Assembly (NCBI GenBank): GCA_963811635.1
Contig: CAWESB010000018.1
Location: 1-64,000 of the forward strand
Direction: 5' to 3'
Source of the DNA: JAIBJN01 sp963811635
GTDB lineage: Bacteria > Actinomycetota > Thermoleophilia > Gaiellales > Gaiellaceae
Length of the DNA: 64,000 bases
Part shown: positions 55,417-63,276 of the stretch, in pieces
How positions within the stretch are numbered: position 1 is the stretch's first letter
Layout: each line of letters opens with the position of its first letter
Translations under genes and position numbers: made by a program
The notes under the pieces: model-generated
Database searches by the model: none
Seen by the model: the letters and a program-made list of their open reading frames with translations, nothing else
Told to the model about the DNA's origin: nothing

Positions 55417-55671
55417 ATGCCGCACCATTGGTGGCTGATCGATCCCGACAACCCCGGCCCACGGCAGCGGGCGAAGGCGGTGCGCAAGGCCGCGCGGGAG
55501 TTCGGGGCGGAGGTGGTCTTCGTCGGCCATACGAGCAAGAACACCTGGTTCGCGCTCGTCAACGTCGAGAACACCGAGGACGAGGAGCAGATCTACAAGG
55601 CCGTCGGCGGCCGCGGGAAGCTCTTCGAGCTCGAGGCGCCCGGCGAGGACGAGAAGAAGGGCGGCGACTAG
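55417..55671 (+). CDS. small MPHHW-family protein, copy 2
   Basis: An 84-residue paralogue of the preceding protein: MPHHWWLIDPD, then AREFGAEVVFVGHTSK, TWFALVNVENTEDEEQIYKA and an acidic/lysine tail. AGGAGGAGGG lies just before ATG 55417, 13 bp after the stop of copy 1, so the pair is cotranscribed. Its stop shares a CTAG with the large cyclase gene on the other strand. The fold resembles a small ferredoxin-like or ACT-like sandwich by pattern, which is only a guess. Confidence 0.65.
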   Translation: MPHHWWLIDPDNPGPRQRAKAVRKAAREFGAEVVFVGHTSKNTWFALVNVENTEDEEQIYKAVGGRGKLFELEAPGEDEKKGGD

Positions 55672-58600
55672 CGGTTGGACGCGGCGTACGCCGCCGCACC
55701 GACGTCCCGGTAGAAGGCCGCCGCCCGGCGGAGCTCCTCGTCGGCCTCGGCCGGGCGGTCGGCTGCCGCCAGGTCGCCTGCAGCCTTGAAGCGCGCCAGC
55801 GCCTCGTCCGGGAGCGAGCCGATCCGGGCGTAGACGCCGGCCGCGCGCGGCCAGTCGCCCTCGCCGGCGGCTTCCGTCGCCTCGAGCCAGCGCGTCCGCG
55901 TCGGCGTGCGGCCGGCCGCCTGGACCAGCTCCTCCGCCCGGCCGAGGTCGGCCAGGGCGAAGGCGACGTCCGCGAGCCAGAACGACGCGAGTGAGAGGCC
56001 GCGTCCCTCCTCGAGCCAGAGCCGCATCAGCTCATCGGCCGCGCGGCCGGCCTCGGCGGCGCGGCCCGCGCTCGCGAGCGCGTGAGCGTCGAACGCAAGC
56101 ACGGGAAGCACGATCTGCGGCGCCCCGACCGCGCGCGCGAGCTCGAGTGCGTGCTCGGCGTCTTCGAGCGCCCGGCCGGCGCCCTCGCGGCCGAGCGCGA
56201 TCTTGCCGCGGACGAGGAGGACATCGAGCCCGTGGAGCGCCGCGCCATCCTCGCCCGAGTCGGCAAGGAGGCTCTCGCCGAGCGCCAGCGCGCCGTCCCA
56301 GTCCCCGCGCCAGTAGAGCTCGTACAGATGCTCCACGTCGAGCCAGCGGAGGGCGATCGCATCGCCGAAGCGCTCCGCCACGCGGCGGCTCTCGGCGTAG
56401 AGCTCGAACGCCTTCGTGAGGTCGCCGAGGTCGGCGGTGATCGACGCGAGGTTGTTGTACCCGCGCGCGGCCTGCGGCGAGTTGGCGGCGGCGGCGACGT
56501 CCACGCTCTCGCGCAGGTCACGGAGGCCGTCCAGGTCGCCGGTCATGACCCGGGAGAAGCCGAGCGTCGAGAGCGTGTGCGCCCGGAGCTCGTCCAGCTC
56601 CAGCTCCTGCGCCATCTGCAGGGCCTCGCCCGCCACGCCCAGCGCCTCCTCGGCGTCGTCGACGGCAAGGTGGAAGTTCGCGCGCGTCGCGAGGACGCGC
56701 ACCTTCGAGCGGGAGGGAGGCCGCTCGGCGAGCAGCGAGGCGGCGTGCTCGAAGTGCGCCGCCGCCTCCTCGCGCCGGCCCTGTCCGATCATGAGCAGGT
56801 CCGCCAGCAGGACCTCGGCCTCGGCGGCCGGCTCCAGCTCGCCGGCGTCGAGCAGCTCGGCAGCTGCCTCGGCCAGGACTTCGGCGCCGCCGCCCTCGGC
56901 GCGGAAGAGCGCCTGGCCGTAGCGGAGGAGGAGGCGAGGCCGCTCGGCGTCGTCCTCGGGCCAGGAGGCGAGCGCCTCCCGATAGAAGCGCACCGCGGCC
57001 GCGTAGGCGGAGAGCGCCAGCGCGCGGTCGCCGGCCTCGAGGAGGGCATGGCGGGCGCGCTCCGCCAGGTCGCCGAGCCCCCGGTTCGCCGCCCGCGCGT
57101 ACTGGAGGGCGCTCAGGTAGTGATGGGCGATCAGGTCGGCCAGGTCCTCGGCGCGGTCGCCCGCCAGACCCTCCAGCCAGGCGGCGGCGAGCCGGTGCGC
57201 ATCGGCGCGGCGCCTGCGCGGGATCTGCGAGTACGCGACGTCGCGGACGAGGATGTGGCGGAAGACGAAGGCGGTCTCGCCGGCGACCGAGGAGCGCCGC
57301 TCGCGGCGCACGAACTCCTTGCGCTCCAGCCGCAGGAGGCCTTCCTCCACCTCCGCGCGCGGCCGTTCGGCCAGCGCCTCCAGAGCTCCGACCCAGAAGA
57401 CCTTCCCGACGACGGCCGCATCCTGGACCAGCGCCTTCTCCTCGGGCGCCAGCGTGTCGAGGCGGGCCGCGATGATCCCCTGGACCGTCTCCGGGAGCGG
57501 CAGGCCGGCGCCGGCGCCCGGCTCGGCGAGCATGCGCACGTACTCCTCCGCGTAGAGCGGGTTCCCGCCCGCGTGGGCCAGGAGCTCGGCGGTCCGCCCG
57601 TCCTGCACCGTCTTCTCCGTGAGGAGCGCGCCGATCAGGAGCTGCGTCTCCTCGTCGGTGAGCGGCGAGAGCGAGACCGTCAGCGCGCTGCGCTTGCCGC
57701 CGCCCCAGCCGGGACGGCGCTCGAGCAGCTCGGGCCTCGACGTGCAGACGACGAGGATGGGAACGTCCGAAGCCCAGTCGACCAGGTGGTCGACGAAGTC
57801 GAGCAGGCCATCGTCGGCCCAGTGCAGGTCCTCGAAGACGAGCACGAGCGGACGCTGCTCCGCGAGCGCCTCGAAGAAGCGGCGCCAGGCGCCGAAGGCT
57901 TCGCGCCGGCGGTCGCCGCCGTCGTGCGCGGGACCGCCAAGGCCGACGAGCGGGCAGAGCTGCTCGAGCACCCACGACGACTCCGGCTCTTCGGGGATCA
58001 CGGCCGTCACGGCGGTGCGGAGCTTCTCCTCGGCCGCCTCGGAGGCGTCCGACTCGAGGATGCCGGCCTGGGCCTTCACCATCTCGCCGAGCGCCCAGAA
58101 GCTGACGCCTTCGCCGTAGGGCAGCGAACGGCCCTGCCGCCAGTAGACGAACGTGAGCGGATCGGAGTCGAGCGCCGACCAGAGCTCGAAGAGCAGGCGG
58201 CTCTTGCCAATGCCGGGCGCTCCGACGAGCGTGACCAGCTGCGGCGAGCGCTCGCGCTCGGAGCGCGAGACGGCATCGCGGAGCAGGCGGAGCTCCTCCG
58301 CGCGGCCGACGAGCTCCGCGCCGCCTCGGAAGGCGATGTCGACGCCGAGGCGCGTGCGCAGCGCGGCGACCTCCCAGACCGGCACCGGCTCGGACTTGCC
58401 CTTCGCATGCACGGCCTCGGCCTCGCGGTACTCGATCACCGTCGAGGTCGCGCGATAGGTCGTCTCGTCGACGAGGATGCCGTCGACGGGCGCGGCCGAC
58501 TGCAGGCGCGACGCGGTGTTGACGACGTCGCCGGTCGCCATCCCCTCGCCTTCATTCGGGCGGGCGGAGAGCGCGATCATCGCCTCGCCGGTGGTGACGC

Positions 58601-59087
58601 CGATGCGGACGTGGAGGCCGAGCGTCGGATCCGCCGCGTTGAGGTCGGCGAGCGCGTCTCGTGCCGCCAGCGCGCCCCGCACGGCGCGCTCGGGGTCGTC
58701 CTCGTGCGCCAGCGGCGCGCCGAAGAGCGCCACGACGGCGTCGCCGATGAACTTCTCGACGGTGCCGCCGAACCGCTCCAGCTCGGTCTTCACGCGCCCG
58801 TGGTAGGGCGCGAGCATCCGGCGGACGTCCTCCGGGTCGAGCTTCTCGGCGCGGCCGGTGAAGCCGACGAGGTCGGCGAAGAGGACGCTGACGACCTTGC
58901 GCTCCTCGAGGATCGGCGCCTCGACCTCGCCGGGCGCCATGACCGAGCCGCACTTCGTGCAGAAGGCGAGCTCCAGCGCGACGACCTCCCCGCAGGCGGG
59001 GCAGGCCCGGCCGAGCTGCTCGCCGCAGCTCCCGCAAAAGAGCGCTCCCGGCCGGTTCTCGAAGCCGCAGGAGGCGCATTGGGACAT
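55668..59087 (-). CDS. adenylate/guanylate cyclase with zinc ribbons, AAA-like ATPase and TPR region
   Basis: A 1139-residue multidomain regulator. Two zinc ribbons at 4-47 (CASCGFENRPGALFCGSCG, then CPACG and CTKCG). A class III nucleotide cyclase at about 62-240, with metal Asp residues in FADLVGFTG and GDAVVALFG. An ATPase domain follows: Walker A GAPGIGKSRLLFEL at about 289 and Walker B LVLVFEDLHWADDG. About 600 residues of TPR-like helical repeats end the protein. This is a common large regulator in actinobacteria, resembling AfsR/MalT-type STAND proteins with a cyclase in place of a DNA-binding domain. cAMP (or cGMP) output controlled by ligand or protein binding to the TPRs is likely. 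Confidence 0.9.
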   Translation of the reverse strand: MSQCASCGFENRPGALFCGSCGEQLGRACPACGEVVALELAFCTKCGSVMAPGEVEAPILEERKVVSVLFADLVGFTGRAEKLDPEDVRRMLAPYHGRVKTELERFGGTVEKFIGDAVVALFGAPLAHEDDPERAVRGALAARDALADLNAADPTLGLHVRIGVTTGEAMIALSARPNEGEGMATGDVVNTASRLQSAAPVDGILVDETTYRATSTVIEYREAEAVHAKGKSEPVPVWEVAALRTRLGVDIAFRGGAELVGRAEELRLLRDAVSRSERERSPQLVTLVGAPGIGKSRLLFELWSALDSDPLTFVYWRQGRSLPYGEGVSFWALGEMVKAQAGILESDASEAAEEKLRTAVTAVIPEEPESSWVLEQLCPLVGLGGPAHDGGDRRREAFGAWRRFFEALAEQRPLVLVFEDLHWADDGLLDFVDHLVDWASDVPILVVCTSRPELLERRPGWGGGKRSALTVSLSPLTDEETQLLIGALLTEKTVQDGRTAELLAHAGGNPLYAEEYVRMLAEPGAGAGLPLPETVQGIIAARLDTLAPEEKALVQDAAVVGKVFWVGALEALAERPRAEVEEGLLRLERKEFVRRERRSSVAGETAFVFRHILVRDVAYSQIPRRRRADAHRLAAAWLEGLAGDRAEDLADLIAHHYLSALQYARAANRGLGDLAERARHALLEAGDRALALSAYAAAVRFYREALASWPEDDAERPRLLLRYGQALFRAEGGGAEVLAEAAAELLDAGELEPAAEAEVLLADLLMIGQGRREEAAAHFEHAASLLAERPPSRSKVRVLATRANFHLAVDDAEEALGVAGEALQMAQELELDELRAHTLSTLGFSRVMTGDLDGLRDLRESVDVAAAANSPQAARGYNNLASITADLGDLTKAFELYAESRRVAERFGDAIALRWLDVEHLYELYWRGDWDGALALGESLLADSGEDGAALHGLDVLLVRGKIALGREGAGRALEDAEHALELARAVGAPQIVLPVLAFDAHALASAGRAAEAGRAADELMRLWLEEGRGLSLASFWLADVAFALADLGRAEELVQAAGRTPTRTRWLEATEAAGEGDWPRAAGVYARIGSLPDEALARFKAAGDLAAADRPAEADEELRRAAAFYRDVGAAAYAASNR

Positions 59088-59094
59088 AGCCGAT

Positions 59095-59101
59095 TAGTCT
59101 A
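59095..59101. promoter_or_regulatory. overlapping -10 elements for two divergent genes
   Basis: TAGTCT (59095-59100, plus strand) ends 7 bp before GTG 59108, and TAGACT (59101-59096, minus strand) ends 8 bp before the cyclase ATG at 59087. Both promoters use the same 7 bp. Confidence 0.45.
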
Positions 59102-59107
59102 GGGCGC

Positions 59108-60044
59108 GTGAGCGCTGGGAATCGGGCGCGGCCCGGTCTGGCGGAGGTCCTGACGGTCTGGATCCTCTTCGGCGTCGTCGCGCTCGAGGTCTGGGTCACC
59201 TACGCGCGCTTGCCGGCCCGGGAGCTCTACAACGTCAGCGGGAGCGGCTTCGAGGGCGGCGCCGGGCGGGCGCTCGTGCTCCTGAACTTCCCGCTCGCGC
59301 TCGTCGCCATCGCGCTGCTCGCGGTGGTTGCCGACCGCCTCCGCGGCCGCCTCGCCCTGGTCGCCCTGGCGGCCGCGATCCTCTGCGTGATCGTCGTCGT
59401 GCCCGGCGTGGTCGACCAGGACGACCTCGACGCGAAGGCCGCAAACGCGCTCCCGGCGCTCGGCGTGCTGATCGCTGTCGTCCTCACCGGCCTCGCCCTC
59501 GCACGCGGTGGGATCGGCGCGTCGCGGCCGTTCGGAGGTGGCTGGGACGTCGCCCGCGCGGTTCTCGCGGTCGTGATCCTGCTGGCCTCGATCCCCTGGA
59601 TCGCCGCCGAGCTCGGCTTCTACCTGTCCGACACACCCGGGCTGCGGTCGATCTTCATGAGCGGCCAGGTGACGGCCGGAGCCCGGCCATCCCGACATCC
59701 GGGCGGTGCACCTGGGCCATCACCACGGCATGGACGGCGCCCTGCTCGCCCTCAGCGCCCTCGCGCTCTCGCGGGTCGTCCCGCAGATTCGCGGGCGGCG
59801 GCTGCGCCTCGCGCTGGGCTTCTACGTGGCGCTCATGTTCGTCTACGGCCTCGCCAACGCCCTGCAGGACTTCTGGTTGGAGCAGCTCGTCAAGCGGGGC
59901 ACGACTTCGCTGAAGATCCCCAGCATGATCGTCCCTACCCTCTCCTGGGCTTGGCTTGCGATTCTCGGGGCGGCTCTCGTCATCCAGTTCGCGGCCTGGC
60001 GCGTAGGTAGTCTCGGAAAGCCACCCGAGGAAGGAGTCCCATGA
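59108..60044 (+). pseudogene. polytopic membrane protein, frameshifted
   Basis: Two frames make one protein of about 310 residues with seven or eight spans. The first reads VLTVWILFGVVALEVWVTYA through DVARAVLAVVILLASIPWIA; the second starts within PGHPDIRAVHLGHHHGMDG and ends in WAWLAILGAALVIQFAAW. The join is near 59675-59700 and needs one indel. The HLGHHHG cluster between spans could bind a metal or haem. Not a family I recognise. TAGTCT before GTG 59108 suggests a leaderless start. Its stop overlaps the cupredoxin gene (ATGA), so it is part of that operon. Confidence 0.65.
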
Positions 60045-60478
60045 CGCGACGACTACTTCTGCTTCTGCTGACCGTGCTCGTGATGACCCTCGGCGTCGCT
60101 GCCTGCGGCGGCGGCGACGACGATGACGACGGCGGAGCCGCCGAGCCCGCCACCGACACCACCGACACCAGCGGCGGTGGCGGCGGAGGCGGCGAGGGAA
60201 CCGTGATCATGCTCACCGCCGACCCGGGCGGGGCGCTCTCGTTCGATCAGACCGAGCTGACTGCGCCCGCGGGTGAGGTCACGATCCAGCTCATGAACGA
60301 CTCGGGCACTCCCCACAACGTCGAGATCGAAGGCAACGGCGTCGAGGAGACGAGCGAGACGATCACCGAGGGGATGACCGAGCTGACGGTGACGCTCGAG
60401 CCCGGCGAGTACGAGTACTACTGCGCCGTCGACGGCCACAGGGACGCCGGCATGGAGGGCACGCTCACGGTCGAATAG
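60041..60478 (+). CDS. cupredoxin domain lipoprotein (type 1 copper), second copy
   Basis: A 145-residue lipoprotein paralogous to the one at 33482. Lipobox GVAAC, an Asp/Gly-rich spacer, then a cupredoxin with the four type 1 copper ligands: His in SGTPHNVEI, and Cys, His and Met in YYCAVDGHRDAGM. Probably an extracytoplasmic electron carrier or copper-binding protein. GAGGAAGGAG lies before the ATG, which overlaps the stop of the upstream membrane protein, linking the two. An MBL-fold enzyme follows. Confidence 0.88.
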   Translation: MTRRLLLLLLTVLVMTLGVAACGGGDDDDDGGAAEPATDTTDTSGGGGGGGEGTVIMLTADPGGALSFDQTELTAPAGEVTIQLMNDSGTPHNVEIEGNGVEETSETITEGMTELTVTLEPGEYEYYCAVDGHRDAGMEGTLTVE

Positions 60479-60489
60479 CGGACATGGCG

Positions 60490-60495
60490 TAGCGT
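60490..60495 (+). promoter_or_regulatory. -10 element, leaderless start of MBL-fold gene
   Basis: TAGCGT ends 7 bp before GTG 60503. Confidence 0.38.
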
Positions 60496-60502
60496 TCTCG
60501 GG

Positions 60503-61357
60503 GTGCAGCTCCTCGATCTCCGGCACCTCGGCCGCGAGCGCGTGATCGGCTCGTACCTCCTCGAGGGGGACGAGCCCGCGCTTGTGGACTGCGGGCCGTC
60601 GAGCTGCCTGGACGCGTTGCGTGAAGACCTCGCAGCGCACGGGCTCGGGATCGGGGAGCTGCGCCACCTCGTCCTCACCCACATCCACCTCGACCATGCC
60701 GGAGCCGCAGGCTCACTCGTCCGCGAGAACCCCGACCTGCTCGTGCACGTGAGCGAGATCGGAGCGCCGCATCTCGTCGACCCGAGCCGGTTGGAGCGAA
60801 GCGCGCGCCGGCTCTACGGCGACGCATTCGACACCCTCTGGGGCCCGCTCGAGCCGGTCCCCGAGGCGAACGTCCGCGTCATCGGCGAGCGCGTGCTCGA
60901 CCTCGAAGCCTTCCCGACGCCGGGGCATGCCTCCCATCACGTCTCCTTCCTGGCGACGGACGGCGCCTGCTACACCGGCGATGCGGCCGGTGTCCGCATT
61001 CCCCCCGGGCGCTACATCGCCCCGGTGGCGCCGCCGCCCGACATCGACGTCGAGGCGTGGGAACGAACGCTCGACGCGATCGAGGAGCGCCACCCCGAGC
61101 GGCTGCTGCTGGCCCATTTCGGCCCCGCCGACGATCCCCAGTACCACCTGGGGGAGCTGCGCTCGGCCCTGCGCACCTGGGCAGAGCGGGCCCGGGAAGG
61201 GTCGGAGGAGGAGTTCGTCGCCGCCGCGGAGGCCGACGTCCGGGCCGCGGCCGACTCGGCGACCGCCGAGCTCTTCGAGCAGGCAGGCCCGTTCTGGCAG
61301 TCCTACGCCGGGCTTCGCCGCTACTGGGACAAGAAGGAGGAGTCGGCAGCCGCGTGA
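60503..61357 (+). CDS. MBL fold metallo-hydrolase
   Basis: A 284-residue metallo-beta-lactamase-fold protein. THIHLDHAGAAG is the H-x-H-x-D-H metal motif; TPGHASHHVSFL, GDAAGV and LLLAHFGPADDP supply the remaining His and Asp ligands, so a binuclear site is complete. The C-terminus (GPFWQSYAGLRRYWDKKEE) is a helical extension. The family covers glyoxalase II, lactonases and thioesterases. Cytoplasmic. GTG 60503 is supported by TAGCGT 7 bp upstream. Confidence 0.9.
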   Translation: MQLLDLRHLGRERVIGSYLLEGDEPALVDCGPSSCLDALREDLAAHGLGIGELRHLVLTHIHLDHAGAAGSLVRENPDLLVHVSEIGAPHLVDPSRLERSARRLYGDAFDTLWGPLEPVPEANVRVIGERVLDLEAFPTPGHASHHVSFLATDGACYTGDAAGVRIPPGRYIAPVAPPPDIDVEAWERTLDAIEERHPERLLLAHFGPADDPQYHLGELRSALRTWAERAREGSEEEFVAAAEADVRAAADSATAELFEQAGPFWQSYAGLRRYWDKKEESAAA

Positions 61358-61377
61358 CTGGGTACCGTGTGCCGACG

Positions 61378-62475
61378 ATGCGCCGTCACCTGCTCGTCGC
61401 TCTGCTCGGCCTGGTCGCCCTCGCCCTGGCCGCTCCCAGCGTAGCCTCGGCGGTGCGCCTGCGCCTCGTGGCCGGCGGCTTCGACCAGCTGACCCAGGTG
61501 ACCGCGCCGAAGAGCGGTGACCCGGCCGGGACGCTCTACGTCGTCGAGCAAGACGGCCAGGTCTACAAGCTCGAGGGCAGCACGCGGACGCTCTTCCTCA
61601 ACATCGGCGGCCTCGTCGCCTGCTGCGGCGAGCAGGGGCTCCTCGGCATCGCCTTCGACCCTCAGTACGGCTCGAACAACTTCGTGTACGTCAACTACAC
61701 CAACGTGAACGGCGACACGCGGGTCGTGCGCTACACGGCGAACGCGGCGCATACGTCGGTGAACACCGGCTCGCGCAGGCTGCTGTTCTCGCTCAACCAG
61801 CCCTTCTCCAACCACAACGGCGGGCGGCTCCAGTTTGGCCCCAACGGGCGGCTGTACACAGGGCAGGGCGACGGCGGCAGCGGTTGCGACCCCGGCGGGC
61901 GCGCCCAGAACCTCCGCAGCAAACACGGCAAGCTGCTCAGCCTCAACCCGCGGAACATCGGCGCGGGCTGGCGGATCGACGCCTACGGCCTCCGCAATCC
62001 CTGGGGCTACTCCTTCGACCGCCGCAACGGCCGCATCTACATCGGCGATGTCGGCCAGGGCAGGTACGAGGAGGTCGACACGCTTCCCAGGCACCGGCTC
62101 GGCGGCACGCCCGAGAACTTCATGTGGGACGCCTACGAGGGCTTCGCGCGCAGCGGCTGCGGCACGAGCGGGCTCAGGGGCCCGGGCGCCCACATCCGGC
62201 CGATCAGCGCCTACAGCCACTCGCTCGGCTGCTCGATCACCGGTGGCTACAACTACCGCGGCCACACGATCCCGGCGCTCCGCGGCTGGTACTTCTTCGC
62301 CGACTTCTGCTCCGGGCATATCTGGCGGCTCAGGTTCGCGGACGGCCACCTCATCCGTGGGCGGACGAACGTCCTGGACACGTCGCTCCGGATCACATCC
62401 TTCGGCGAGGGCGTGAACGGCGAGCTCTACCTCACGCACCAGGACGGCGAGGTCTACCAGCTCATGCGCTCGTAG
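61378..62475 (+). CDS. PQQ-dependent sugar dehydrogenase (soluble GDH / sorbosone dehydrogenase family), exported
   Basis: A 365-residue exported beta-propeller. Signal peptide LLVALLGLVALALAAPSVASA, then propeller blades with SNHNGGRLQFGPNGRLYTG, GDGGSG and AYGLRNPWGYSFD, the family motifs including the catalytic-His region and Arg/Asn PQQ contacts. It oxidises aldoses or related substrates outside the cytoplasm if PQQ is available; PQQ synthesis genes are not in the window. ATG 61378 is chosen to give a proper signal peptide; a GTG overlapping the MBL stop at 61354 is also in frame. Confidence 0.88.
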   Translation: MRRHLLVALLGLVALALAAPSVASAVRLRLVAGGFDQLTQVTAPKSGDPAGTLYVVEQDGQVYKLEGSTRTLFLNIGGLVACCGEQGLLGIAFDPQYGSNNFVYVNYTNVNGDTRVVRYTANAAHTSVNTGSRRLLFSLNQPFSNHNGGRLQFGPNGRLYTGQGDGGSGCDPGGRAQNLRSKHGKLLSLNPRNIGAGWRIDAYGLRNPWGYSFDRRNGRIYIGDVGQGRYEEVDTLPRHRLGGTPENFMWDAYEGFARSGCGTSGLRGPGAHIRPISAYSHSLGCSITGGYNYRGHTIPALRGWYFFADFCSGHIWRLRFADGHLIRGRTNVLDTSLRITSFGEGVNGELYLTHQDGEVYQLMRS

Positions 62476-63210
62476 TTGGAGCGCGTGGCCTACCAGTTCG
62501 TCGACTGCCGCTGGGAGCTGGGGAACCCGGGCCGGGGCCGCGAGCTCTACCTGGAAGGACATGTTCCGGGCGCCTCGTTCATGGACGTCGAGGCCGACCT
62601 CTCGGCGCCGCCCTCGACCCCCGGCGGCCGGCACCCGCTGCCCGCCGAGGCGGACTTCGCACGGGCCGCCGGCCACGCCGGCATCGGGCCGGGCGTCTTC
62701 GTGGTCGCCTACGACCAGGGCATGAACGGGGGCGCGGCCAGGCTCTGGTGGCTCCTCCGCCATTTCGGCCACGAGGACGTGGCCGTGCTCGACGGCGGCA
62801 TGGGCGCCTGGCTCGGCCCGCTGCGGGGCGGCGACGAGGCGATCGAGGCCGCCACGTTCACGCCCGCGGCGCGGGTGGGGGACACGATCGACGCCGTCGA
62901 GCTCCACGAGCGCCTCGGCGAGCCGGGACTGACCGTCGTCGACGCCCGGCTGCCCGAGCGCTACCGCGGCGAGGTCGAGCCGATCGACCCCGTGGCCGGC
63001 CGGATCCCCGGCGCCCTCAACGCCCCGTACCCGGACGAGCTCCCGCCGGAACTCCTCGACGCCGAGGAGATCGTCGCCTACTGCGGTTCCGGGGTCACCG
63101 CGGCCGTCGTTCTCCTGCGCCTGGCGCAGGCCGGGCGCGACGACGCGAAGCTCTACCCCGGCTCCTGGAGCGACTGGTGCGGGCGTGGGCTTCCGGCCGA
63201 GACCGGCTAG
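62476..63210 (+). CDS. sulfurtransferase, 3-mercaptopyruvate type (two rhodanese domains)
   Basis: A 244-residue protein with two rhodanese domains. The first (to about 120) lacks a catalytic Cys, as usual. The second carries the active-site loop AYCGSGVTA; CGSGVT is the 3-mercaptopyruvate sulfurtransferase form, while thiosulfate sulfurtransferases have CRKGVT. The conserved GHVPGASFMD, DGGMGAWLG and PGSWSDWC regions are present. TTG 62476 directly follows the sugar dehydrogenase stop; GTG 62485 is an alternative. The stop lies in a small palindrome (GCTAG ... CTAGC). Confidence 0.9.
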   Translation: MERVAYQFVDCRWELGNPGRGRELYLEGHVPGASFMDVEADLSAPPSTPGGRHPLPAEADFARAAGHAGIGPGVFVVAYDQGMNGGAARLWWLLRHFGHEDVAVLDGGMGAWLGPLRGGDEAIEAATFTPAARVGDTIDAVELHERLGEPGLTVVDARLPERYRGEVEPIDPVAGRIPGALNAPYPDELPPELLDAEEIVAYCGSGVTAAVVLLRLAQAGRDDAKLYPGSWSDWCGRGLPAETG

Positions 63211-63228
63211 CTGACCTAGCTACATTCA

Positions 63229-63260
63229 CGAGCGGGCCGACCCGGAGGCCGACCCGCTCG
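63229..63260. terminator. hairpin between convergent genes
   Basis: CGAGCGGG (63229-63236) and CCCGCTCG (63253-63260) form an 8-bp stem between the sulfurtransferase stop and the protease stop on the other strand. The loop contains part of a direct repeat (GGCCGACCCG). Confidence 0.5.
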
Positions 63261-63276
63261 TACGGTGACGAACTGC

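Noticed and set aside
56082..59102. 1006-codon plus-strand frame
   Set aside because: Antisense shadow of the cyclase/AAA gene; no domain or start signal.
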